DNA of 64,000 nt from contig RSEF01000006.1 in assembly GCA_003993805.1 (NCBI GenBank), positions 29,075,918-29,139,917 of the forward strand, written 5' to 3'. Each line of letters starts with the position of its first letter. Position 1 is the stretch's first letter. The notes under the pieces are model-generated. The model had not been told where the DNA came from. It worked only from the letters and a program-made list of their open reading frames with translations, and did no database searches. The position numbers and the translations under genes are program-made. This stretch comes from Himantopus leucocephalus (Eukaryota; Chordata; Aves; Charadriiformes; Recurvirostridae). Below are positions 12,941 through 24,105 of this stretch, one piece after another.

Positions 12941-14833
12941 TGACCAAGCTATTTGAAAAGCAACAAAACCCAAGGCTAGCCAAGGTTGATAGGGTGCTGT
13001 TGGCATCAGAAGCTGGCATTGATGAGATCTGGGATCCTCTCAAACAGAATCAGGATATGCGAGGTAGAGAAGGTCAACACCTCTTACTAACACAAAAACA
13101 ATCCCACTGCATTTCCCAAGGATGATATTGTAGCATATGGAAAAAGAAATACACAAAGCTGGGAAGTTGATCCCTAGGTACAATTCTTACTAGCTATCCA
13201 CCAGATGCAAATACATTTTTTAGCTAAGCACATTAATCCTTGAAATAAACAAAGACAAAGTTATAAGATCTATTAACTATAGGGGTAAGACTGGAGTCAT
13301 TGCTTAGTTGTAATTAAAAGGATGGCAATTGTGAATGAGACAAATCCAGAATGTGAGGTCTGAGCCTGGTCACTGCTCTTTTCTTGCCTATCTTCCACAC
13401 CGCTCCTTAAAAAGCACCAGTTCTGTTATCCTGTGATAACCTGAATGCACACATAGCATAAGGGTGCTTTGAGGTAATCTTCCTCTTGCAAGCTGATAAT
13501 CAGTGTTGGTAAAGTCATGTGGGGAGTGTGGGTGTGTGGAAGAGAAGCCTGTTTGGGATTTATTTCTCTGGGGAGGTGTTGTTTTTCCCAACAGAGGTGG
13601 CTTATGGGTTTTTAGGTGGGGAAAGTACAGCTGTGACTCCAGCAGTAGACACAAGTCTGGATTAAAATTGTTAAGCCCACTGAACTGGAGACATCTGTAA
13701 ACATTACTGTATTTAGATCGGTGCAAGTATATCTAAATATCCTTTCTCTTCAGAACAAGGAAGACTGATTAGCTAGCTCTACGAGCCTAGCTATGAGAAA
13801 GAGCTTTCTCTTTCAAGGAAGCAAAAGGAAATCTTTGGGGTTTGCTGTGCGTTCACTCCTGGAGCGCTCTGTAGCTCACAAAACAGTACCTGAAGCAAGC
13901 GGTACAGGCTTCTGGCTCTCTGATCACCAGAGAAAAAGATGAACACTTAAGAGAAACAAATTATATAAGCAATAAGAGTGCGCGTAAAGTGATTTGGGAA
14001 AGGGCAGCTTTCTCTCTAGTCATTGCTGATGAAAGCTGGCAGTTGGCAGCTAGAAGCTCTAGGCACTGCCTGGCAGATTTCAGAGCGCTGCGCCTTTGAA
14101 GAAACTGCAAACCTGTACTGAGTGACAACAATAATCAGTCAGAAGAGAGCTTGTATTACACCTTATCAAATCAGAGTGTACTAATGGTTCCAGAGAGAGC
14201 TTCTAAAATAAAAAATATCCAGAGCATTAAGATAAATAGCTCAAAAAGAATTAATGATAGCCATTAAAATGAGTTGTAGCACACACAGTCATTTGCTATA
14301 GTCACAGGCTGCAATGAAACATTTAAGACAAAACTTAAAATTCAGGAAAAGGTACAGACACATCAAGCGTCTAAGGATCTTCAACAGAATATCTCTGGTC
14401 TTAGAGGAAGCAACAGAAGTGCTAGTGACAGGGAACATCCACCAGACTGCAAGGATCTCTGCTTTTTTGTCAGAGATCCACATACATGCACATGTCAACA
14501 CGTCCATCAGAAGGCGGCACTGAGCTGAGAGCAGCTGAGCTCAGCACCTCTTCTTATTTTGGAGTGCCTTCAAGGCAATGAGGTGGGGCCAGCCAAGCAG
14601 TATAAATCAAGGGTTTGTATTCACGACGTCAAGTCCAAAGGGCTAATTTCAGATATGGTTATTTAGTTCTTTTTAAGAAGTAGTACATGACCCTTGCAAA
14701 TGCTGTGGGAAGCCAGGAGATCCATTTATGTCAGAGGTAAGGAAGAACACTGCTACAGTGACCCTACACCTATTGTTTCAATGATGGTTTCTTTCTGTTT
14801 CAGTTCCCAGATATCTTGGGAAATCAACTTTAG

Positions 14834-15353
14834 ATAGAATAGGATCACAGAATAGTTTGGGTTGGAAGGGACCTTTAAAGGTCAGCTAGTCCAACACCCC
14901 TGCAATGGGCAGGGACATCTTCAACTAGATCAGGTCGCTCAGAGCTTCGTCCAACCTGATTTTAAATGTTTCTAGGGATGGGGCATCTACCACCTCTCTG
15001 GGCAACCNNNNNNNNNNNNNNNNNNNNNNNNNNNNNNNNNNNNNNNNNNNNNNNNNNNNNNNNNNNNNNNNNNNNNNNNNNNNNNNNNNNNNNNNNNNNN
15101 NNNNNNNAGTCCTTCTCAGCAGGGCTGCTCTCAATCCCTTCATCTCCCAGTCTGTATTGATACTGGGGGTTGCCCCAACTCAGGTGCAGGATCCTGCACT
15201 TGACCCTGTTGAACCTTATAAGCTTCACATGGGCCCACTTCTTGAGCTTGTCCAAATTTGCTGAGTGCACACTCAGTCCCACTGTCTATGTCACTGATGA
15301 AGATATTAAACAGTACTGGTCCCAATATGGACTCCTGAGGGACACGACTTGTC
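14834..15353 (-). mobile_element. CR1 LINE fragment split by an assembly gap
   Basis: The 3' end is at 14834 (TAGAATAGGATCACAGAATA then GTTTGGGTTGGAAGGGACC on the plus strand), so the element is on the minus strand. The sequence left of the gap translates to the C-terminal LPREVVDAPSLETFK block. The sequence right of the gap gives SPAEKD, a KLKKWAH-like block in one frame and [15 protein letters not shown] in another. Between the SKF residues and the KKWAH-like block, the stretch that should contain the catalytic aspartates is absent, and the frame changes there, so this copy is deleted as well as gapped. The right border, near 15353, is uncertain. Confidence 0.93.
15008..15107. other. assembly gap, exactly 100 N
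   Basis: One hundred consecutive N replace the middle of a CR1 copy. Exactly 100 is the usual placeholder for a scaffold join of unknown size. Any apparent reading frame crossing it is meaningless. Confidence 0.99.
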
Positions 15354-16351
15354 AATGAATGATAATGATGTGGTTTCCCCAACCTCAGAGAACACATGGG
15401 AGGAACATGTGGAACAAATCTGAGCAGCCCAGAGAGCTGCTGCTCAGCAAAGCTGGATTCTATCCAAGAAAAAGGGAACTAACAAACACCAGGCAGTGTC
15501 TCCTCAACCCCTCTGTAACAAGGCCATACCCTTTCCCATTTCTGTCTACTTGGGTTTGGTGTTTTTTTTATTCTTTCTGTAAATAATTCATAGAGGTCAA
15601 TCATGTTTCTAATGTTTTTCTAGTCATCTTATGTACTGTGTATGTTACTGCAGTACCCCAGAAAAAAAGAGTCAAATTTGGAATGCAGCATAGGGGAAGA
15701 GGAAAGAGCGAATACAGTTTGAGAAAGGATGAATATAGCACACATCATATGAATAATGGATACCAAGAGGCATAAACTGGAGACCTGAGACTTGCACAAC
15801 TCTCCTGGAAAGCTCAGCAATTTCCTTTCTTCCTTTTTACAGAAATTGTAATAAATGTCTCCCGTTCAAATATACATTAAAATAATTTATTTTTCTTATC
15901 TTGAAACCATCTCTTCAAACAGTCACTTAGCAAAGTCACAATCTCAGAAAATCACCCTTTAAGTTGGGAGCCAAGAAGCAATGGCAATACTCATCGGCGT
16001 GTTTCCAGTTCGGTGGAGATGCAACTGGAACATAATGTATACCCTCATCGTTTCCTATTCTCTTATGCTATAGTCTCAGCATATTTGTTCTACGTAACTA
16101 TAATTGCCAGAAAAAAAATCTTTCAATATAAGTGCTACTATACAAAGGTGTTTGAAGGTAAAAGAGTGAGGATGGGAAGTAGAAGTGTTTAGTCAGAGGA
16201 ACGTTAATTTGAAAATAATCACATTCTTTCCCTTACTGATAGGGTGACTTACATCCAAAGGAGGCAGTTCTGTGCAGCAGCACCCCAAATTTCTGTGCAT
16301 TTACCAGCTAAGTTAATCAGCCATATTCCTAATGAAAAAAATGTGGTTTAT

Positions 16352-16370
16352 GCTTGCTCTTAGAGCAAGC
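16352..16370. repeat. perfect 9-bp palindrome around one T
   Basis: GCTTGCTCT, then T, then AGAGCAAGC: two perfect 9-base arms with a single central base. In RNA the loop would open to at least three bases, leaving an 8-bp stem. In DNA it could be a dimeric protein-binding site. No family of site is recognised. Confidence 0.9.
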
Positions 16371-19300
16371 CAACTGTCCCGTCTCATGGTAGAGCACATT
16401 ATACCCTGTGGTTAAGCAACAAAATATTCCTCTGTTCATGATTTCCACAGCTTAGATTCAGAAGCATATGAGGAGAAACAAACACCAAGGGCCAGACTAA
16501 TCCCCTTAAAGAGGAAAATCCACTGAAATCAGCAGCTAAGGTAAGCAATTCCCTCCTATACTCTCTGCTGCAGAAAGATTTTTGAACCTGCTGTCAGTGG
16601 AGAGCAGTTCAAGCAGGGGTGTCAGGGATTTACCCTTTTCATCTGTGAACCCAGCATGCATCAGATGAACACAACAGTGATGCAGATGAGAGGTGCTGCC
16701 ACAGATGCTCTTAATAGAGCCTGACCACCCTGGGCTGTTTCTCACCACCATACACTGCTGCTGCCCCACCCATGGGACTGCTGGTCTGGGCCAGCCCCAG
16801 CCCAAACCAGCTCTTGCTTGGTTGACCCCAATGTTTCTGTTTCAGGGGTGTTGGCACAGGGAGCAAAGCCAGCAAATGCAAGTGAGGGGACACCTTCCTG
16901 GATCAGAGCCCTTCTCCCACCTAAGGAGAGACTGTTGGTCAAGGCATCTTGCTCATTGGCACAAACTCAACAGCTTCTCACCACATAACTCACTTCTAGA
17001 GTCCTCTCTCTTACACCAGAATTCATCACACCAAGGCAGAAGCTTTGAGATTACATCTGCACAGCTGGAGAATTAAGTCTTCCCTTCCCCATGAGGTTCT
17101 TGCTATGAATACCAACTCTTTTAGAATATAAGAAAGGTCAGACTACAGCTGACAGTACAGTCCTATCAGTCTTGATTTCTCAGACTGAATTAAAACAGGA
17201 GATAAAAGGAGGGGTTTTCAACCAAACTTCTTGTTGCTGTTTTGTAATCCTTAACACTAATGTCTAGCTGTGCTGGAGTTAGTCAGGGCTCCCACAGCTT
17301 TTATTTGGTCTGATATTGCAAAAGCTGTGTGTTACTTAGAGTTCTAAGATCAAGAGATACAGGATTATAAAAGTCAGCTTTATGGGAGAATGGAACACGA
17401 ACATTTAGAGGTGTTTTGGGAAAAGCATCTTTTCAACATGGCATAAACCAACAAGAAAAGTGAAATCAGTTACAATTTGTTTACGTACTTTCCATTCTTC
17501 TATAACATGAGAGCTTTCTCATCTGTACTGTTTACCTTTCCATTATAATACCAACGCTCTGAAAATTTCTTCACATCCAAGAAAGAGAAGAGTGGCCTCC
17601 TTGGCGCAGAAGTCTTCAAAAATCTCTGCAGCTTAATGGTCCTTCTCACGTGGGTACACACTCTCTGCTTTCCAGCTAGAGATTGATTTCCCTGTGCCTG
17701 ATGAACACTTGTGATACACAGCTCACTCCTACAACTGCATATAAGAAATAGATCAAATGCACAGGTGGTCTCACAAAGATTCACCTTGGTTTTCAATTCC
17801 CTTGTCCCTGCCACACTTTAATCACATTAAAAAAAAAAAAAAAAAAGGATGGAGACACACAGCGTTTCATACAGCTTCTATAAAGCTCCTATGGACATTC
17901 CTGTGCTCTACCCCAGTCTGGATTTCATTGCCAATTTGCAGCCATTTTTCCACTTTCTCCCCCTCTTGTCTCCAAACTTTGCTGAAGGGAGTGACTTCTC
18001 TCTTCCTTGCTTTGTCTAATCATCCAATCCCACCTTGTCCCAATAGCTTTTCTGTTTCTCCAGAAAGAAACTACTGCTCTCATGCAGCCTCACCACAGAT
18101 TCCTGCCATTTTAGTGAACAACACTGGTGCAGAGCAATGAGAGCTTTCCCCTTAGAGCCAAATTTTCCAGTCCCTTTTCCCTCTTAACACTCAACACAAA
18201 GATGTGATTGAAACTACTTGGCAAACCATATCAGAAAAAAACAGTACTTTTCTCAGGACTCTGTGCTGAGAGCACACCAATTTCTTCCTACAGAAATGAA
18301 CTCTGCGTTCTCTGCCCCTCAACACGTTACTACTTTCTAGCATCTACAGATCAATTAGTCAGATGCCTACACAGGCTCAATTTCCACCCAAACGCATGTT
18401 CAGTTACTCATCAGCGAACACATTTAAAGAGAACACAGCATAGCCTGACTTCTGTTGAAAACCATGCCATTTAACTCTCAATTTAGCAAGCATTAGATTC
18501 AAACTGCTTTCCAATTTTTAGCTCTTCTTACAGAGCTTTCAAGGCTTTCACATTATCTGAAGTTCAGCTGAACAGGTCTGCAACTGAACTACCTCCTGCA
18601 ACAAAATCCAACATAGTCCCATCTCACATTTGACCTCCAGGTTTATATTAAACTTATAAAATCACTTTTTAAGCTCAAAAAACTGATTTAGAAGTTTAAC
18701 TGCTTGTTGTGCCAAGTACTGACTAGTGAATAAAATAAATTACTCGTACTAAACAGTACTCTGAAGATGTAATTTATAAACAAACATGAAAACATCAAAG
18801 CTATATCCAGATACATAATTGCAAAATATATTCCTAAAAGTTATTAGCTTGTTATTGAATTTTTGCTACTATTTATGAAACGCACAATGCACCAACATTA
18901 AGACTGCATGGTCCTAGATCTTAATGCATTAATACAAATTGCGCGGCTATTTACGAGCTGGATGTGATCTTTGTGGATAAAAACTGTTAGAAACTGATTT
19001 TTAAGATTTCCAGCTGGATTTGTATTGAATTTAGTAACAGAAATTTGTTGGAGGATGGCACAGGGGCAGACAAGTGCTGAAGAGCGTCCCCTAACACTGT
19101 TTACCCCTAATCCCCAGCCAGGATTCCTGCCAGATAGCCTGAAAGGAGGGTTTGTGATCCCAGAATAGCTTCACTGCAGGGACTGCTTAAGAGTCAATAT
19201 CTCTAAATGAACTCCCCTCCAGACTGCCCTTAAAGCAGGATTTGTAGGGTGCAGGACTTGAGGGCAACTTCTTTAGGTGGCAAGCCAGAGGATTCACCTT

Positions 19301-22300
19301 GATACCGCCTGGTAGCTGCCTCATCTTTCAGGCACAAGAGGAAAAACCTTTGCTGTAGCCACGTCCAGCCCCGACCTTCAATATCTGCCCAGCTGCCTAC
19401 AGTCCCATCTGCTCCTCAGCCTAAACTCAGTATTGTTGCAAGGATGACTTTGCTTTCTGGCTTTTATATAAGATCTTCTTTTGCCTTGTTGTATCTCTTG
19501 GAGCTTCCACTACCCCATCCCTTCTCTCTGCCTTCAGTCATGCATTTATCTACCTTTTAAACAAATGTCCTTGAAAATTGCTCCTTCAGATTGACTCTAG
19601 AAACTGGTCTTCCCTGACAGTAGTATCTAAGCCCAGCCTGAGAAGCTACTGTCACTGTACGCTGATCCTGATCAGAGTTTTCCAACAATGCTGACATTGA
19701 ATTAACCTGTCCTCAATCACATTTCTCATCTCCCTGAAAGTTTTAGAGCTTAGAGTTGTAAAGTACTGAAATAAAGCAAGGCAATAGAAAATACGGCGTT
19801 GCAAGCAGGAGGATGAATTCACATTAAAAGAAATTAACAACTAATAATTAATTCCAACTTTCAAAGCAATTCAGGAAGATGCACTATAATAAATAGTGCC
19901 TGTTCTATCTAGAGAGCACAGAAACAAAAAAACAGCTAGTGAAATCTTCAGTCACAGTTGGATAATGCCCTAGTATTAACGCATTAAATATATTATCCTG
20001 ATCAATGTCACAATAGGCTTGCAATACTAACCATTGCAAAGTCACCCATTACAACCTGTATCAGACATGTTTTAGATTACATTAGCATTCCCTTTAGAGA
20101 ACACTAAGCCATTGCAGTGTATTAAACCTCTTCTTAGCTAATATCAAAGTTAAAGCCCTGCAATTGACTGTCAACTCAAGACAGTTTTCTTGATCACACA
20201 GAACACTTTGGGTGCCAAAAGGTTAGGTTTAGACCACAAACCATTTCAGTTCAGACCATGCAATAAAGATATATCACCTGGAATATGTGGCTAGGGGTCT
20301 TCTAGACTAGCCTTAACACCCTTTAGGAAATTTACACCAATGGAAAACCTTTTATTTCATGTTTACATGGAACAATCCAGTGAACAGGCAGAAGAGAGCT
20401 GCCATAAACTCCAGGTAGTTTCATGCTGTTAGTGGCAGAGCAATTTAGCCCATGCAATGCATCAAGCAGAAGCAACTATACTGCTTGCAGTACCCAACGT
20501 ACCTCCCTTAGAGCTAGATTAAGTCCCCCCTACATGGTTCTCCATACTTTAAACTCTGGAAATGCTAGTGAAAGTAAGGACGTGTTGTATAACTAAGACT
20601 TGGAGTCTTCAGCTCAGAAGCACCTAACTTAATATAAAATCCTAGCAGAGATAGAGCGCTGCATTTTTTTACACTGATGTAGTCAGCTGAGATCAATCTT
20701 ATTTGAGCTAAATAGACATCACTCACTAGGAATAGCCATTTAACTTCACTCAAGACACTACTACAGAGGGCTTATTACTGAAATGAGAGGACCCCAAATC
20801 CACAGTATATTTGTCACTCCTCAGCTCATCTATTGTGCATGGAAAGGGCGGGGTAGAATTCATTTCACCTCTGGAAGTTAGGCACCTAGATTCCTTTAAC
20901 CACCTATAGAACACACCTCCAAAATCAGGTCACCCTATATATATACACCTTTAGAGTGCTAGAGTTTGGGTTGGGCTTCATCTCACCTAAGCCTCAGACT
21001 GCTTGCAATACTTCCAAAGCTTCACTGGATTAAAGTAGAACCCTTATATGAGTACAAGGAAGCTTAGTATTTAAGAGCAGACTCCCCCTGCTCCCCATAT
21101 TATTTCTTTCTTTTAGTTTGGACAATAATAACAGGCTGTTCAAGTTCCACTTTTCATCCTGTTTCATACTTTGGCCTTCACAAGCACAGATACAATGGCT
21201 AGAAACAGCATAATAACTTCCACCGACATTTAAAGGCGTGTTTCAGTGAGTATTAGCAGTTTAAAAGCTGGAAGCGTACATAGTTTAAAACAGATATTTT
21301 CACTTTTCCCCAGAAAAGCTTTCCAAATTACAATAAGTGTAAAACAAATAGGTGTTACAGAAGTCTAACAGATCCTAAAGGAACAGTTATAACAACCTGC
21401 AGCATTTGTTGATAGTATAATCTTAATTCTATAGCTTTTCCTTAAACCACCAAGTAGAATTGAGGGAATAATTATATCCCAGAGATTTTCAGTGTTGACA
21501 GCAGACTGTCTGTTAAATTTTACATCTCAGCATGAAACCAGTTATAAATTAACTTATTTTACCAACTCCTACTAACCTTTTCCATAAAAACAGGTAAGTG
21601 TAGGAGTAAATTGATTTTTTTCAGCTTTTTTTTAGAGACCAAAAACTTGTTTATTGTAACTAAGTACAATATTGGTTGTATTTACCTGTGTTTGACTTTC
21701 TGGTACTAAATGTCATCCTGTTATACAATCTATACAATTACATTTGGATCTGTTCTGAAGCATGTTTTGTGATTGCTACTGCAGAAGTATTAGCTCACGC
21801 AGCCCAGCACGTAGCCTACAATACATAGTAAGACACTGCATGATGAATCAATTAAGGCATTGAGGCATGAGGCTATTACCAAAGAGAGAAATTAAGATGC
21901 AGGGCAAGGGAGACAAAGATGTATCATATGATCAGATTTGAAGAGAAGGAAAGCTAATGAAGCAGAGATGCAGAAGAAAACTAGGGTGTTTTTAGTACTA
22001 TTATGTTGATTATATATTGTACTGAACATAGGAGCAATTTGGTGCTTTTCTTTTTCCTGGATGGGATTGCCATCACAATTAAGCTGAAAAGGTAAATGCT
22101 CCAGCGCATCACAGATGGTGTGTGTTGCTCACCCAGAGAATTGCTTTGACTAGAGAAAACAAAAGCTCAGCTTCAAGCCCTGATCCCATGACAGGCACCA
22201 TAGGGTTCAACAGTCAATACTCTTGGCATTGACAGAGCCTCAGGGATGCCAGTGGGATCCTAGGAGAAAACTGTGATTTCTCAGACAGGCACAGCTATGT

Positions 22301-23176
22301 GCTTCCAGCAGGGAAGGTATCTTCTGACATAGCCCAGTCTAAATATTTGACTCAATCTGCTATTAAATCTACAAAGAAGCGATGTGTTAAGTTTTCAGTT
22401 TGGCTTTGGTTAGAAGATCAATGCCATGCAATCCCAAAATCATTTCATACACAAGTTGAGAACAACTGCTTAAGTGTTCTGCCACTCAGAAGTAGAAAGC
22501 TGAGCCAATTTCAGTCAAGCAGATGCCTACTCTGTTCTCTATGGGTTATTTCATTACCTTCATTAAAGAAACACTTCCCACTAGTGAATTACATGATGCA
22601 TTTGATATGTTTTACATAAAGCAGGGGGAGATGTTCTTTCTTCTTCATCTTGGAACGCTCCCCTCACCCTCCCCCCAAAAAAAACCTGAACCTTAATTCT
22701 GCTCTGATAGAAACTTAAGAACAGGGACAGGTATAAACACATCCTCCAATGCTTTCAAAGGTGTCCCTATTATGGGACACTCTACTCTAAAAAGCATCTT
22801 TCTTAACATACGCTGGATATAGAGTGACACCAAAAACCTTCAGCCAGGAAGAAAGAAACAATGCAAGGAAGAGCACGAGGCAACCCTCCCTTAAATGAGC
22901 AGCAAGTCACATAGGCTTTAGGTCAGTGAGCTTTGTAGGAGCAGAGAGGAGCATCTGACATAAAATTGAAATCCCATTACCTTAGATGTCCTGTTTCTAT
23001 TTTAATCTATATGCAGCTGCCTAATCTGTTGGGCAGACAGAAAACCTCAACTCAGAGGTTTTAGTACCTCTTGTCCTTTAAGGACATTACTTAGCTTGAT
23101 TTCAAGCATTCCACTTTCAGTGGAAAGGTCAGAACTTCTAGTGATATAATTCCTGCAGGTATGTAAAGATACACAC

Positions 23177-23203
23177 GCTTCACTGACAAAATTTCAGTGA
23201 AGC
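23177..23203. repeat. 10-bp inverted repeat with 7-base loop
   Basis: GCTTCACTGA at 23177-23186 and its exact complement TCAGTGAAGC at 23194-23203 flank the loop CAAAATT. The hairpin is too short to be a microRNA precursor by itself, and the flanks do not extend the stem. Confidence 0.9.
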
Positions 23204-23999
23204 GAAGCAGACATAACAGCAATTATATGCCTAGTGAGCCTGCAACTAGGCTTCCCAAACTACGTATCTCTGGTCCAGCCATTGGCAGTAGCAGCAAAAA
23301 CAAATGCTGACTACTCAGACAGCACCTACATGCTGCATGCCTTCAACTTTCACTGGCTGATCATTCTTAGTACGTGTACAAAACTAAGCAATCCATGCTC
23401 TAACAGTTTAAACAGTCATTTTTTTAAGAACTGTTTGGAGGAAAGTGCTTGATCTGAATGACCAAGTATTCAGTACAACATCCCCCATAACCTCTCAAGA
23501 ATTTGTAAATCAAATACTGACAGTTGTTGGGATGCCTCAACAGCCACTGAGGCTCTACAATTTGTTTAGACCATCCCAAGACCTGAAGGTCCCACCATAA
23601 ACCAGCTCTTTTACAGTGCCCTGAAGAGAAGCCTAGAAAGACCACATACCAATACCATTTCAGTTGGCTCTCACTATATCAGGTTCTATATAATGCAGGG
23701 AAAGACACTGTATGCAGTAAGTATCACATGGCTCAAAGCTTCAGGTGGAAACTGCTCACCTGTGCTCTTTGCTCAGGGGAACATCCTGCCCAGCACATAT
23801 ATAGCAAGTCCTGTCAGAAGACAACAGGTAGAAGTTGATCTGTTGTCATATGCACACAATCGAATTCCAGGTACAAGGCTTTGAGACTTAAGAAGCAGGA
23901 AAACAAACAAACAAAAGAGGCTTTTAACTGAAACAGAAGTAACAAATCTAAACTACAATAGAATATTTCAGTTAAAGTGTCCTACACCCATTGTTCAGG

Positions 24000-24105
24000 G
24001 TTGACCAAAAGTTAAAGCATGTTACTAGCAGCGTTGTCCAAACGCCTCTTAAATACTGACAGGCTTGGGGCATCACCACCTCTTTAGGAAGCCTGTTACG
24101 GTCTG
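24000..24105 (-). mobile_element. old CR1 fragment (3' region)
   Basis: The plus strand from about 24000 reads ACCAAAAGTTAAAGCATG, then GTTGTCCAAACGCCTCTTAAA and a TGACAGGCTTGGGGCATCAC-like block, which follow the order of an avian CR1 3' portion in reverse complement. Similarity fades after 24105. It has no intact 3' tail, so it is an older, worn piece. Confidence 0.75.

Larger units (their letters stand above)
5521..14833. other. non-coding stretch, one weak gene-end candidate
   Basis: About 9.3 kb without a recognised gene or young repeat. Contents seen are mixed A and T runs (for example 7920-7940), a pyrimidine-rich part at about 10.1-12.2 kb, a duplicated 29-bp unit at 12272-12329, a degenerate TGTAAAATGATG-type array at 12884-12940, and a candidate three-exon gene end on the minus strand at 10049-11102. 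A 79-codon minus-strand frame at 12638-12399 has protein-like composition but no recognisable motif. The part at 11400-11500 faintly resembles a very old CR1 tail, too weakly to annotate. Confidence 0.55.
15354..23999. other. non-coding stretch, no gene recognised
   Basis: About 8.6 kb of unique-looking AT-rich DNA. Seen inside are a 19-bp palindrome at 16352-16370, an 18-base A run at 17829-17846, a hairpin at 23177-23203, and an (AAAC)n-like run near 23900-23917. Two splice-flanked open segments on the minus strand (16253-16307, 23760-23810) and two on the plus strand (16451-16540, 23121-23158) are described under findings. The reading frame at 17814-17500 on the minus strand (104 codons) matches nothing I recognise. 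The parts at 18880-18985 and 19960-20110 look like possible conserved non-coding blocks. Confidence 0.55.

Noticed and set aside
14925..15282. Reading frames that run across the N block
   Set aside because: They exist only because N is translated as unknown residues. The flanks are CR1 reverse transcriptase.
17500..17814. 104-codon minus-strand frame
   Set aside because: Partly protein-like near its end (RWYYNGKVNS), but there is no convincing pair of splice sites and no recognised family.
17829..17846. 18-base A run as a possible processed-pseudogene tail
   Set aside because: The DNA upstream does not resemble a spliced transcript, and no target duplication is visible.
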